Assembly (NCBI GenBank): GCA_001510575.1
Contig: LNGK01000006.1
Coordinates: forward strand, 367,565-431,564
Direction: 5' to 3'
Length of the DNA: 64,000 nt
Origin: Knoxdaviesia capensis
Taxonomy: Eukaryota; Ascomycota; Sordariomycetes; Microascales; Gondwanamycetaceae
Shown here: in pieces, positions 42,511 through 54,854 of the stretch
How the letters are laid out: each line of letters opens with the position of its first letter
How positions within the stretch are numbered: the first letter of the stretch is position 1
The notes under the pieces: generated by a model
The model's database searches: none
What the model was told of the DNA's origin: nothing
Seen by the model: only the letters and a program-made list of their open reading frames with translations
Made by a program: the position numbers and the translations under genes

Positions 42511-45332
42511 TTTGAACAGACCGGGTGGGAAAAGATGAGAGAGGGGTGATTGATGAACGAGAAAACCGGAGATGGAACTATGTGTGGGTCTCAAAGTGTC
42601 TGGTTGAGACAGGTCGCGTCAAGACTGAGGACTCGAGAGAAAGGAGAGGTTTGAGTTGAGTTGAGTTGAGAGAGGAAGAGGGAGCGTGTCGAGATTATGC
42701 AGCAAGCAAGCAAAGCAGGACAAGCTAGGCTGGCCGATGATGACGCGAACAGGGGGGCAGTCGGGGGGTCGGAAGGGTGCAAACGAGACACCCGAGAAAA
42801 GGACGTCGGATAAACAGAAGCCGGCGCGGCGGATACGGCGGAGCAGGGACTATCGGAGCTTTCGGAGGTAAACGAAGACACGGGGACACGGAGGAGTCTG
42901 TCGGAATGGCAGGAGGTCGGAAGAAGAAAAGAAGTAATAAAAAAAATATAGTTGATTGCAGAAGAAACCACGAGACAGAGAGCGAGAGACAGGCCAATAA
43001 AGAGGCAGTTGAAAAAAAGAAAAGTTTGGGGTCACAGTTGAAGACACAGAGAGAAGAGGAGATGATGATGGGAGGGGGGGATTCTATCGATTAGATACCA
43101 AGCTCAGTACACACTGCGAAGATGAGAGAGGATGGGAAAGAGAGGAAAGAAGAAAAAGAAGAAAGAGAAAGACGTCCGGGATGGTGATGGAGATTTCGGA
43201 GGGAAAAAGAAAAATGGAACACCAAGAAGAGAGAAGAGACGGAGATTGTGGGCGTAAAGATGTGGTGAAAAGAAAAAAACCTTGGTGATGCCTGAGATTG
43301 CGAAAAGTTACAGGGCAGCGAGGGCGCTAGCCGTCACTGAACGCGGCAGCTGCCAGGTTTTGCTTCTTGCCAGTGGCTTCCAGGTGGCCGCAGCTGGTGG
43401 CAGACGGCGGGGATTTGGGCCAATGGGCGCACGGTGGCTGACGGCCGGCCTACGTAACTCTCGCATATTGATCATTTGAACATGAGAGGAAGAGAGAGAG
43501 AGAGAGGAGTCAGATCACACTTCGCGGCGGACTTTGGCAAGGTTTCTGGGCCAAAGTCCACTTTCGATGCGCTGTTGGTGATCTCGGAGCTGCTGCTTCT
43601 TCGACTGAGAAGCCGATACCACTTCCTACGCAACCTGGTGATCTGTCTTTCTATGCCTTGACGCCGACGTTCGACGATATGTATCAAGGAAAGCTGGCCA
43701 TCGTCATCACATGGCAGTTCTCTTGCACTGGGGTGGTCGATGTGTTGAATGCAGGTAAGGCCAGCGCCAATTCCGCTCGTTTCCATCAGTACGGACTGGC
43801 TCGATTCTGCCGACATTCCAGTTGACTTTGACTCTGCTCATGAGCTGTGGCTCAGACTATAGAATTACATCGTTACGGGTGTCGGATGCCACGACAACAC
43901 CAAAATATCCCTCCAAACTCCCCATGACATCATGTGCGCCGGCGGTCTTCCTCGCCTGATTATTCGCTTCGGCTAGCAGTTCAGACCACAGAAGAGGAAA
44001 TGAGAGAGACGACAAATGTTGGTGGACAGCGCACACTACCACTCTGTGGAGAGAGAAAAACAGATTGCCAACTGCTCCAGTTTTAAAAAGTCTTGGGGGA
44101 ACCACAGTGGAGCTTTGTTCGTTCGTTTCGTCGCAGGCAGGCTAAGGAAACCACAAGCTCTGCACGGGCGGGAGTATACTGTGGATGTGGGCGGGTGGTG
44201 TGTGTCGTGCGCGCGCACAGCTCGATTGCTCCGGACTCCGACCGTCACGTTCGCCCCTCCCGGGACATTTTCATCCCCCGTTGCCAACGGAGATGGTTCT
44301 CACACACACACACACGTCTTACCCGTCCTTCTGCCTGCCGGTCGGCCTCGGGGTCTCGCAACATCCGGTGGTGGTCGGCTTCGGAGCGCGCGGAGTTGGG
44401 AATACCGCGCGTGCCCCCAGCGACCCCCGCCAAGCACCCACCACCACCACCCCCAAAAGCCCAGGCCACTCTGACTAGGGAGCGAGTGTGTATTCATATT
44501 CATATTGCATCCAACAAAAAACTCCACTGCACCATGTGCTCAGCTTCCCAACAGAGGGACCAGGGTGGGTGGGAAGTGAAAGTTTCCCCAATAGTTTTGG
44601 GCCAGAGGGTGGGCGGCCGGCTACTGGACAATCTGCTGCGGCTTGGTGGCTTAACTCCAATCCCCGATTTTTGTCGCTCTGCGGCTCGTACTCGTACGTG
44701 TGACACTCTCACTGTCTCGTACATAGGAAATTGCAGCCAAGAGAAGCGAAAAGAAAAATGTTGACAAGTCGCCAGAACCACCACTTGCTTGCTTTTGCTT
44801 GGTGCTTCAGCTCGTGGCGTTAGCATCAAGCCCACGCCGCATGTATCTTCAATATATCCCGTCGTTATATCGCTTCGACACCTCCGGACTCCCCACCTAG
44901 AACTGCTTTTTTTCCTCTCCGACAAATGCTGATGAACGAACCCGAACTCTTCGGGGGCGTTCGAAAAAAAAAGCATGTGAAAGAAAAGTTTGGGATCACC
45001 AGTTTCCCTCCCCAAACGGAGAAACAGGTCAAAAGTATATGCCCAGGGCGACTGGTTAGGGTTGGCCATTAGGGTTGTCCGTGTTTATCCAGAATCTTCC
45101 CAGTAGGCATCATCCGGAACCTGCATATCGAAGCTTCTCTCGACTTCCCTTTCAACCAGCCTCAATTCTCCAGTTCTTCTTCTTCAACTCTGTAGCACAC
45201 ACTCTCTCTCTTTACGTAGAGATGCTCATGTTCCAACCAATTCCCCGCTTCAATCCCACTTAACCCCGCCTTCAATTGCCTCTTGGAACGCGCGCGGTCT
45301 TTTCTCTTCATGCCGCCGGCACGCCACCAGCC
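42511..45332. promoter_or_regulatory. Divergent promoter region cds1 / rad26, 2.8 kb
   Basis: Upstream DNA of two divergent genes. Purine-rich from 42600 to 43280 (leader side of cds1). Two TTAGGG motifs at 45056-45061 and 45069-45074, about 260 bp before the rad26 start. A frame of 189 codons on the minus strand near 44500-45069 lacks coding bias and is not accepted. Confidence 0.45.
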
Positions 45333-48135
45333 ATGGACGAATACTCCGACGACGGCCTCGACGACCTAACCACCGACGTGCTGCAAGACCTCGAAAACCG
45401 CGCGCTCATTGCCACCCAGTCCGCCACCCAGGCCCCGCCGCCTAGTCTGCCCGCTCCGGGCCTGCGGCCTTCAGCGTGGAACACCGCCGGTGCCGCCCGC
45501 CGTACGGGTCCTCAACATCAACAACCGCAACAGCAACATCGGCAGCCGGCGTTTGCGGGCCCCGCGGAAGGCTTCTCGCAGGCCCACCGCGTGAAAGTCG
45601 AGTTTGACGATGACGACCTGGATAATGCCGAGGTCACCGACGATGCCCAGGCTCCGTCGCAGCAGCTGCTTCAGCGTCAGGGGCTGCCGGCCCAGGGCCA
45701 GATGATGATGGTGAGATGCAACGAAACTCGCAGTATAAAACCAGAAGCAAACAGTTACTAACGTTCTCTGGGCTCTCATGCTCTAGCAACCTCCTTCACG
45801 GCCCATGCCGCTCTCGCAACGAGTGTACATCCCGTCTCTTGCCGCCCGAGCCCCGCAACTCTCCCAATCAGCCGGGACCAACACCCACACCCTCCGCCCG
45901 GGCCCCGGCCCCGGCCCCGGCCCTCGTCCCGATCCACCCCTGTTCACCCACGCCGGTGGTGCGGCCGCCCACCACCCATACCACCCCCCGCCCCCCTCGC
46001 AGTCACACCACCACCATCAGCCAATCTCCGCCGCCACCGCCACCACCACCACCACCACAACCGGCGGCAGCAGCGGCGAGGCCAACCCCTCTATTGCCGC
46101 GCTGCAACAACGCATCTACGCCCTGCAGAACGAGCTGCGGTCGGCCCGCGGCGAGACGTCAATCGTGCGCTCCAAGATCGACCGCCTGGAGCGCGAACAC
46201 CACGCCGAGGTGGCCCAGCTCAAGGACGCCCATTCGCAGCTGCGTGCGCGCGACGAGGCGCGGGTGCGGGCCGCCGTCACCGAGCGCGAGGCGGCCACCG
46301 TGCAGCTGCGGTTCCTCGAGCGCGATATGAAAGAGCTGTCGACGACTTCCCGAGCCGGTGGTGCCGCGACTAAGGCCGGTCACCAGGCTGCAGGCGGTGG
46401 TGGTGGGGGCCCGTCGACTCCGCGGAAAGGCGCGGCGAAGTGGGCCGTTGCCGATGGGTTTGACGGCGTCGATATGCTGGTCAGCCCGTCCAAGGCCGGC
46501 GGGCGTGCAGGCCGGCAAGGCTCGGAGTGGACGCCGACCAAGAAGCGGAAACGCCCCGCGCCGGACTCGCCCGTGCCGCAGTTAGATCTGGAGCCGGACG
46601 GCAGCATGTCGGCAGACACGGCGTACAGATCGCCCAGTCGTCACGGGGTTAGTAAGCTCGACTTGACCATGGCGGCCGCGCAGTCGCAGCCGCTGGGGTC
46701 GATGCGCTCCGATGGGCCTGACGGCAGTCTGCCCGAGCCTGCTTCCATAGATGTACGTGTCCCCCCCCTTTTCCAACACTCCACTTCATCTCCCACTAAC
46801 ACTTTCCCTGTCTGTTTCAAGTTCCTCGATATGCTGCTGGAACTGGCGGCCGGCAACACCAAGCACGCGCACTCGGTGCACAGCCTGACGACGTCGTTCT
46901 TCCCGTCGAACCCCACGCGCTCGCTGACCTCGACGATCCTTCTAGCAGCGCCGCGCATCGCAAACCCGCACCAGCCGACCAAAGTGCTCGTCGACTTCGC
47001 CACGCTGATCCTCGAGCTGCTCGGCCAGTGCCTCGCCGAGGACCGCCTCGGCCCCGCGGGCGACCTGGCCCACCTGCTGCTGTTCACGCTGCAGCTCAAC
47101 ACCACGAGCGTGGCCCCGGCCATCGTCACGCTGCTGGTGCCGACCATCCTGGCCATCCTGTCGAAGCTGTGCGAGGCGCGGCTCCGCGTGCCGGCCGCCG
47201 CCGACCCGCCGTTTCCAGCGGCCGCCGCGGCAGCCGCAGACGCCGCATCGCATACCCTGCTGCTCGTGCTGCACCTGGCCGCGGTGTCGTGCTCAACCCT
47301 CAAGCCGTCGCCGCTGTCGGACGCCGCCGCGCCGATCGAGCAGTTCTGGGCGCTGGTCGACCTGCGGGTGGTCACGCTGCTGCTGGGCCGCGAGCAGCCC
47401 GTGGCCGACGTGTCCCTGGTGCTCAAGATCCTGGCCACGGCGTCGCTGCCGCGCGCCGCGGCGGAAGCCGACCCCGCGCCGGTGGCCGATGTGCTGCTCG
47501 ACCGCATGTCGCTGCGCCTGGAAGAGCTGCCCGCGGCGCCCGTGACGCTGGCGCAGCAGCACGCGCTGTGCGGCGTCGTGCTGGAGGCGCTGATGGCGCT
47601 GTCGGCCACGGCGGCCGGCGCCGACTGCATGTTCCGCCACCGCGCGCTGGTCCCGCGCGTGGTCGGCATCCTCGCCGCGGCCGTCGACCAGCTGTACGAC
47701 CAGCCCACCACGCTGCCGATGCCCTCCGACCTCCCGCTCCTCGCCCCCGCCTCCTCGACGTCGGCGACACTCCTGCCCGGCGCCTCGTGGATCGCCGCGT
47801 GCGGCCAGGTCGCCGACATCGCCACGCTGGGCCGCACCATCTCGCACGCCGTGCGCCTGCTGTACCGGCTGATCGCGGCGCCGCCGCGCGCCGACAAGGA
47901 GGGCCTGGCGGCGAAGCTCGACGTGGCGTACGGCGGCGCGCAGGCGTACCTGCTGACGCTCTCGCGGCTGAACTTCGCCGAGGACAGCCTGGTGTTCGAG
48001 GCGTGTGTCGATGCGCTGACGATGGAGCGCGCCCAGGAGCTGCTGGAGTTGTACGTTAGCGAGGAGGAGAGTAACTCGCTGATGGAGGCGTTTGCGTTTC
48101 CGGATGATACGGTCATGGTGCAGGCTCCGCCGTAG
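45333..48135 (+). CDS. rad26: ATRIP-type checkpoint protein (Rad26/UvsD)
   Basis: Rad26/UvsD/ATRIP is the partner that brings the ATR kinase to RPA-coated single-stranded DNA after damage. Exons 45333-45710, 45787-46752 and 46822-48135 give 885 residues. The second intron (46753-46821, 69 bp; GTACGT donor, CACTAAC branch, CAAG acceptor) has no stop and is a multiple of three, so an unspliced form would add 23 residues. Seen: acidic start MDEYSDDGLDDLTTDVLQDLE, an acidic patch VEFDDDDLDNAEV, Pro/His/Thr-rich low-complexity region, a coiled coil (LQQRIYALQNELRSARGET onwards), a basic stretch TPTKKRKRPAPDSP that may be a nuclear signal, and a long helical C-terminal half consistent with HEAT-like repeats. 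Assignment rests on this architecture and the N-terminal and coiled-coil similarity to fungal Rad26 proteins. Confidence 0.82.
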
Positions 48136-48417
48136 CGAGGGTTTGTTTTAGGTGTTTTTTTTCTTTTTTGGTTACGGACTGGTTACATCTTGATACCCCC
48201 TTTCTTTTGTGTCTCCTTTGGGTTGTTGGGCTTTGGATGTTAAAAGCAATGTATTTGGGTGTGTGTATCTGTTCAATTTTGCAAAATGAGTCATGTGAAA
48301 ATGCACGGCTCTATTGTGGAGTGAGTGAAACTCAGAGTACAGTTCCCCCAAACCTCGTGAGAGCGGAGTACAGTCCGTCCTCCCGGCCTCGCCCGCTCGT
48401 GTCCTCCGGTTAACAGT

Positions 48418-49775
48418 CTAGAACACGGCGCTGGTGATGGGGTTTGTTCCCGGGAGAGTGGTGAGCCCTATCGAGCAGAGACGGTCCGAGTTAGTCGCTG
48501 TGTCAACTCACGCATGAAGCATATGTCCACCACGACACAAGTCACCAAGAGTGGTCAAGTCACTTACATCCATCAACGTCCTCCTGCAGCTTCTGCTGCT
48601 GCTTGCACGCATTCGCCTCGGCATAGCTCTGGCTCTTCAGCGTCGGGCAGTTGACATTGCAGTTATCGTCCATAGCGCGCTGCAGCGAGTCGCCCTGCCA
48701 CCCGAAGACGTAGTCGGCGTGCTGGCCGTATCCGATGCTGCAATTCACACATGGTGGTATGTATCAGATATCTAAGCATCATACACCCTTCCCCTAACGT
48801 ATAGCCATGCCACCAGGGCCAAATCCAGAGAGACAAAGAGCAGGGGGGGGGCAGAACTAACCTATCGCCAAAGCTGAACACAAACGGCTGCTCGCCGCTC
48901 TCCGGCCACTCGGACACGTCGTTGAACTCGCGCGTGTCCCACACCACCTCGTAGAACAGCTGCGGGATCTTGACCGGGTGGGTGGCCGGGCACGGGCCGT
49001 TGGTCTCGAAGCTACCGCGCTCGGGGAAGGCCACGTGGCTCTTGTGGTCGGGGCTGTCGAGGTTGACGCCGTCCCAGCAGCTGTCAGAAGTGCCAGGAGA
49101 GGTGTTGTTAGCAAGCCCCATCGCTACATGGCATATGGGTCCTACGGCAAGGGAGTATGCCCCAGCCACTCACGTCGGGAAGAAGATATTCGACCGGATT
49201 CCACCGGCACACGGCTTCGTCGGCAGCTCGATCGTGTCCGTGCCGGTGTTCGGCGCGCCGCGCTCGCCGCCCCAGTTTCGGTCAAAGCAGCGGAAGCCAA
49301 CCTGGCGCTGCTCGACCGTCCCCGTCTTCTCGCGCAGGGTCGGGTCGCCAACGAGCATGCGGAAGCCCTTCTTGAAGGCGGTGACGCGCGTGCGGCCGTC
49401 GTACGGCTGGATGTAGTAGATGGTCATGCCGCCGTTGCTCTGCTCGAGGAACTGGTTGCCCATCTGCTTGACGCGACGCAGGGTGCCGTTGCGCGCGCGG
49501 AAGTACAGGTTCGCGGTCCAGTAGTTCGAGAAGTCCTCGCTGAACGTGCACGTCGTGCAGCTGGACAGCGCCGGCATGTCGTTGTCGTAGTCCATGCTCG
49601 CGTTGAACGAATTGCCGCCGACGATCTGGTGCACGTGCGGCGACTGGAACGAGCCCGGGTTGACCAGCGGGTCCAGCCGCTCGATCACCAGCTCCGAACA
49701 CGAGAAGCGGAGCATGGCCAGCGCCGGCTGGCTGGCCGCCTGCAGCAGCAAGATGTGGAGAGCCTGGACTTTCAT
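48418..49775 (-). CDS. Secreted DUF1996 protein
   Basis: Four exons: 49775-49174, 49080-48862, 48737-48568, 48467-48418 (introns 93, 124 and 100 bp), 346 residues. DUF1996 proteins are secreted fungal proteins of unknown activity, sometimes fused to WSC domains; here there is no WSC. Seen: signal peptide (MKVQALHILLLQAASQPALA), LRFSCSELVIERLDPLVNPG, SPHVHQIVGGNSFNASM, CTTCTFSEDFSNYWTANLYF, and TCWDGVNLDSPDHKSHVAFP formed across the first splice; then FSFGDSIGYGQHADYVFGW across the second and DGWLTTLPGTNPITSAVF at the end. The frame is maintained through all three junctions and each intron has a plausible branch site. Several conserved Cys suggest disulphides. Divergent from a secreted FAD oxidoreductase. 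The biochemical role is unknown. Confidence 0.9.
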
Positions 49776-51437
49776 GTTGGCTGGTCTTGTAGAAAAGTTT
49801 GTGGCGTCTGGGTCTGGAGATTCCGCGATGTACAAACCAGGATCGACGATATCGTGAAATCTCCGAGTTCGAGAATAATATGACTGACTTTCACATCTTT
49901 CTCGATCGCCATTGTGAAGGGAAACAGTCAACAATGGCCCAGATATAATACTCCCAGATGCATTGTTTCACCCTCTTTTCCTCGGGCTCGGCCGTCCATC
50001 CTCCTGTTTTCTGCTCATCCCAAAGGTCCACGCGGCGACACAAGACCGCCAAGTCAATATACAGGAGCACACCTCAATATCGAGAGACTCTTGACTTTCT
50101 CAGCATGTTGCTGTTTTCTTCGTGAGGATTCATCGTTTAAATATCACACTAGAGAGTAATGCTCGTGTATTGCCAAGGCGTTGTGGGAATTCTGCCACTT
50201 CCGGCTATTCTTCCAGGCCGTCGATATAGAGGGTCTCATACCCTGTGAATTATTTGGGCAATATAAGCAGACCGTTGCAGTGACCATCGCCGGAGGAAAT
50301 TTCCCGTCAGGGCCGGGTTCGGCCGGGACCGGGACATGGTCGGGCCTCCACCCCTGTTCCGGAGGCGATGACGAAGGGTTGAGCGGAGCAAAAGGAAGAG
50401 GCTGGGGGCGTCCAGTCCTTATCGGATTCGACCCTCACAGATATCTGCCAACCTGTTTCGTTCATCTGAAGAGCACTCTGCCCCAATTCGCACAGCTTTA
50501 TAGTGTGGGCCACGGGCGTTCCAGTGCACGCCCGATTCGGCTCTTGTGGGAGAATCCTGCGTCCCATAGGCACGGTCCGTCAGTTTGGCCTTTTCCGGGC
50601 CCTGGAAGCCCCGCTCGTCTCAGTTTCTTCGTTCGGTCTAGCTGTAAGACTCTGCTTGGACCGTGCTATCAGTCTCGGCTGGAAGCATGGATATGTGTAT
50701 AACTCGACAAGCATGGCATGTCAGCGGCTCAGCCGGGTGGATTTGTTCGTGTGCTTCGCCCGCTCTGTATCCGGCATCCCAAAGTCAGCTAGCTTGGGCC
50801 TTATCCGAACCACTCCTAAAGTATTCCTCTGTTGATAAAACAAGAAATTCCGCCAGAGGCAAAAACCTGCCAGTCTCGGCGATCTTCTGACAGACCCCGG
50901 AACCAACACCGGAGCACCGGAGTCCCGCAAAAGTCTTGGCCGGTCCCCAGATCTCCAAGACCTAGGAAGAAAACAGTAGTAAGTATGAGGAAAAACAAGT
51001 CGGTGAGATATCTACCTCCGCTGGCCGACATGGATGTTCGCCACGTTCTCGGTCCCCCAGCCCCGACCCGCAAACGCTGCGCAGCTAGCCGGCTCACAGC
51101 CATGATTTGCTCCTTCGCTCGGTCGGTCACACCCAAGATAGAGCGCGGGTCTCATGCAAGGCGTGGGCTTTCTTTTCCTGGCCGAGTCGGTGTTGTCGAA
51201 AGAGGGGAAATGTATAAATAAACGCTGATTGCCCGATTCCGAGGGATGAAGTTGGTGGAAGGGAGAAGAGACAACAGAGAAAGCGGAAACCGAGACAATC
51301 CTCAACTGGCAGCTCTCAACTGAGTTCCTTCTTGATATTCTTCGTCTCAGGCAGTCTTCTGGTTGTTTCTTCAAGCACCCTCGCTTCTGTGTGTCTCAAA
51401 TTCTCCTATCGTCGCTTCACACAAGCGTGAACACACA
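49776..51437. promoter_or_regulatory. Divergent promoter region DUF1996 / FAD oxidoreductase
   Basis: 1.66 kb between two divergent secreted-protein genes. A TATAAATA at 51213-51220 faces the oxidoreductase; a minus-strand TATTATAT near 49943-49950 could serve the DUF1996 gene. CCGG-rich DNA lies around 50305-50360. No gene accepted. Confidence 0.45.
51213..51220 (+). promoter_or_regulatory. TATA box of the FAD oxidoreductase gene
   Basis: TATAAATA 218-225 bp upstream of the ATG on the coding strand. Confidence 0.5.
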
Positions 51438-52946
51438 ATGCTCACAGCCACCGCTTCAATCGTGCTCGCCGTCCTCGCCGGATTGGCCACGGCCACTATT
51501 GACGAGAGCGCGTACAAGCCCGAGGATATCATCGTCCGGGATGTCGCTGTCATCGGAGGCGGCGCTGCCGGTTCGTACGGCGCGCTGCGGCTTCAGGACC
51601 ATGGCCTGAGCGTGGTTCTCATTGAGAAGAAGGACCACCTTGTAAGTGTTCCACTTGGCTGGGATCAAAGAAGCAAACAGAAACTGACCTGCATCCCCTG
51701 GTAGGGCGGCCACGTCGACACTTACAGCGACCCCAAAACCGGCGTCCCCATTGACTTTGGCGTGCAGGCCATCTTCGACTTCCCCGAGGTCAAGGAAGCC
51801 GGTATCCCGTCCGCCCGCGACACCTTCGACCGCCTCGGCATCCCCACAGCGCCCATCGTCCAGCCGCCGTTCCAGACCCTGTACGCCGACTTCACCACCG
51901 GCCAGACCGTCCCCGGATACCCGTCTGCTGACCCGGCCGCCGCCCTGGGCCAGTACGCCCAGCTGACCGCGCAGTACCTGCCGTTCGTCTACCCGAGCCT
52001 CTCGACCTTCGTGCTGGCCCCCGAGCCCATCCGCTCCGACCTGCTGCTGCCGTTCGGCGAGTGGATCAAGAAGTACCAGCTGGAGGCCGCGCTGCCGGTG
52101 ATCTTCATCTTCGTCGATGCCGTCGGCGACGTGCTGGCGGCCCCGACCGCGTACATCGTCGCGCAGTACAACGCCGCGCTGCTGCAGTCGCAGCAGGCCG
52201 GCAATATCTTCGGCCCGGCCTCGCACAACCTGTCCAGCGTGTACGACGCCTTCGCCCAGCACATCGGGCCCGCCAACATCCTGCTCAACTCGCACGTCAG
52301 CCGCGGCACGCGCGACGCCAACGGCGTTGTGCTGATGATCAAGGGCGCCGACGGCAAGCCGTCCAAGCTGGTCAAGGCCAAGAAGCTGCTGATCACCATC
52401 CCGCCGACCGTCGACGCACTGTACCCGTTCGACCTCGATAACTCCGAGAAGGGCATCTTCTCGCGCTGGCTGCAGCAGGCCTCGTACGTCGCCGTGTTGG
52501 CCAACACCGGCCTGCCCGACGGCCTGGTCATCCACAATGCCTCGCCCGATCCCGACGCCCTGCACCTCCCCACCACGGACGCCTTTGTCGACACCTTCAC
52601 CTTCACCGGCATCTCCGGCCTGTACAGCACGCGCGTCGTCGCCCCGCCCAAGTTTGGCACCCAAGATGCTAAGCTGCTCATCCGTGACGGACTCGGCAAA
52701 CTCGGCGCCGCTGGTACCGTTCCCACCCGCCGGCCCGACTTCGCCGCCTTCGAGTCGCATACTCCACTGCAGTTGCGCTTCGACTTCGCCGATCTCGCCG
52801 CCGGCTTGTACAGTGCCGCCTTCAAACTCAACGGATACCGGAGCACCTTCTATGCCGGTGCCGCATGGGCATGTGACTACTCCAGCGTCCACTGGTTGTA
52901 TCTTGAGGCTGCCATCTTCCCGGCTCTGTTGGGGTCTTTTGCTTAG
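51438..52946 (+). CDS. Secreted FAD-dependent amine-oxidase-like oxidoreductase
   Basis: Two exons: 51438-51641 and 51705-52946 (intron 63 bp), 481 residues. Seen: signal peptide (MLTATASIVLAVLAGLATA), a Rossmann dinucleotide-binding motif VAVIGGGAAGSYGALRL, then VVLIEKKDHLGGHVDTYSD, in which the GGH motif is completed across the splice, and PIDFGVQAIFDF. Later segments include KLVKAKKLLITIPPT, typical of the flavin amine-oxidase superfamily, and AGAAWACDYSSVHWLYLEA near the C-terminus. Fungal relatives are often labelled beta-cyclopiazonate-dehydrogenase-like, but nothing around it suggests cyclopiazonate synthesis, so the substrate is open. The signal peptide predicts export or endomembrane location, which is less usual for this flavoprotein family. 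Confidence 0.87.
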
Positions 52947-53380
52947 GAGAGTGTTCTTTGCATTGTTTATCGGTCGTAAATAGGGAGATGGTTCATCAGA
53001 ATTATAATATAGGTAGAAGAAACCCGGTCACCACTGCGTATATGTTAAGAAATGAGAGCAGTTTCAAGGAATATCAATACTTCAATCTCCGTAACCGCGT
53101 TTTGTGCGTTTTCAAGAATTAGGGCTTCAGGGCCGAGCCCCAGTTATGTCAGTTCCTTCCTAGAGGGATCACCGGTCGCCCCTTTTCGTTCTACGGAAGG
53201 AACACATTATGTACGCACATGTAATGGTGCAGTTGCAGCTGAAAGGCCACGGTCATTTCAATTGATATTCGCATGTTATGGAATATAAACTAGGACTAGT
53301 ACGAAGAACGGAGAGAGGGCCTGGTATTCAATTACAAAAAGGAAGAACAGAACCAGCTTAAGAACTCTGTTTCCACGAAT
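52947..53380. other. Convergent intergenic region
   Basis: 3' flanks of the FAD oxidoreductase and aldolase genes. Nothing else seen. Confidence 0.5.
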
Positions 53381-54854
53381 TTACAGAGATCCAGCAGCGT
53401 TGAAGTCCTTCAGGGCCTCAGCCACACGGGCAGTCATGGTCTTCTCTCCCTCACGAACCCACACGCGGGGGTCGTACTTCTTCTTGTTGGGCTTGTCGGC
53501 ACCCTCGGGGTTGCCAACCTGGGTCTTCAAGTACTCGATGTTCTTGACAATGAAGTCACGGTGGCCCGACAGGTAGGCCCACTGCAGATCGGTGTCCAGG
53601 TTGACCTTGATGACACCGTGCGAGATGGCAGTGGCGAACTCCTCCTTGGACGAGCCGGAACCGCCGTGGAAGACGAAGAACACGGGCTTGGGGGCCGAGC
53701 CGAGCTTGGCAGCAACAAACTCCTGGTGCTTGCCCAGCAGCTCGGGGTGTAGGCGCACGTTGCCGGGCTGGTACACACCGTGCACGTTGCCGAAAGCAGC
53801 GGCAATGCTGAAGTAGGGCGAGATGGCCGAGAGGGCCTGGTAGATGGCCCAGATGTCCTCGGGCTGGGTGTACAGAGAGGAGTTGTCGACGTTCTCGTTG
53901 TTGACTCCGTCTTCCTCACCTCCGGTCAGACCGACCTCCATCTCGAGCCACTGCTTCATGGGTGCCATGCGCTTAAGGTAGCCGGCAGTCGTCTCAATGT
54001 TGTACTGGAGATCGTCCTCGGAAAGATCAATCATGTGCGAGCTGAACAGGGGGATGCCGTGCTCCTTGAAGAACTTCTCATCTGTTGAGGGAGAAAGTGA
54101 CCAGTTAGCGACTGCAAAAAAAACATGACAATGGGATATGGGACTCTCCTCTCTATCGCCTTGGTCGTCCTCCGATTTCGGAGATCCCAAATCTTCCGGC
54201 TGCTTTCCCTTGAGAGTGTAGATCAGTGTCAAATGCATATATATGAGAACGTACCAGCCTCCAGCATGCCATCGAGCCACGGCAGCAGCTTCTTAGCGCA
54301 GTGGTCGGTGTGGAGAACGACGGGAACGCCGTAGATCGGGGCAATCGAGCGGATGAAGTGGGCGGCAGCAACGGCACCGGCAATCGAGGCCTCCTGCTTG
54401 GAGTTGGAAATACCCTTTCCGGCGAAGAAAGCGGCACCTCCGTTGGAAGTCTGGAGGATGATGGGAGACTTGGCATCGCGGGCAGCCTCGAGGGCGGCAA
54501 CGACGGTGGAAGACGAAGTGACGTTGATGGCGGGCAGAGCGAAGGAGTGCTCCTTAGCGTACTTGAACAGCTGTAGATGGAGGATACAACGAGTGATACG
54601 TCAGATTAGGGGTCCAATGGCAGACATGAGATGATTGGTGTACAAGACAAAACATAAGAGCAGTGGATGTTGATCATATAGAGCGCATCTCAAGTTTGAT
54701 ATAGAGAGGGGGTTGAATTAAGCTAAACCGGGGCAAGAATGAGGGGCCCGAGAGGAAAAAGAAAATCACCCAGCAAAGAAGGACTTACGTTCAGGACATC
54801 TTCGCCGTAGATGACACCGGGCTTCAAGCCAAGGGTCTCAATAAGGCCAGGCAT
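53381..54854 (-). CDS. fba1: Class II fructose-bisphosphate aldolase
   Basis: Three exons: 54854-54789, 54570-54255, 54081-53381 (introns 218 and 172 bp), 360 residues, one more than yeast Fba1. The zinc enzyme splits fructose 1,6-bisphosphate in glycolysis and runs in reverse in gluconeogenesis. Seen: MPGLIETLGLKPGVIYGEDVLN, HSFALPAINVTSSSTVVA, QTSNGGAAFFAGKG, the metal-site HTDHCAKKLLPWLDGM, EMEVGLTGGEEDGV, GNVHGVYQPGNVRLHPELL, FVFHGGSGSS and VIKVNLDTDLQWAY. All three junctions follow the family sequence. The codon set is narrower than in neighbouring genes, as expected for a highly expressed gene. A minus-strand TATATAA-type element near 55133-55140 lies about 280 bp upstream. TTAGGG-type motifs occur further up (55908). 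Confidence 0.97.

Noticed and set aside
44500..45069. Minus-strand frame of 189 codons between cds1 and rad26
   Set aside because: No third-position bias, no recognisable motif, and it lies in the rad26 promoter.
46641..48116. Minus-strand frame of 491 codons opposite rad26
   Set aside because: Ser/Ala/Arg-rich shadow of the C/G-biased plus-strand exon.
50181..50702. Plus-strand frame of 173 codons in the DUF1996/FAD promoter
   Set aside because: Mixed codon use, no signal peptide or motif, and no TATA element placed for it.
51456..52892. Minus-strand frame of 478 codons opposite the FAD oxidoreductase
   Set aside because: Antisense shadow; the plus strand carries the Rossmann motif and signal peptide.
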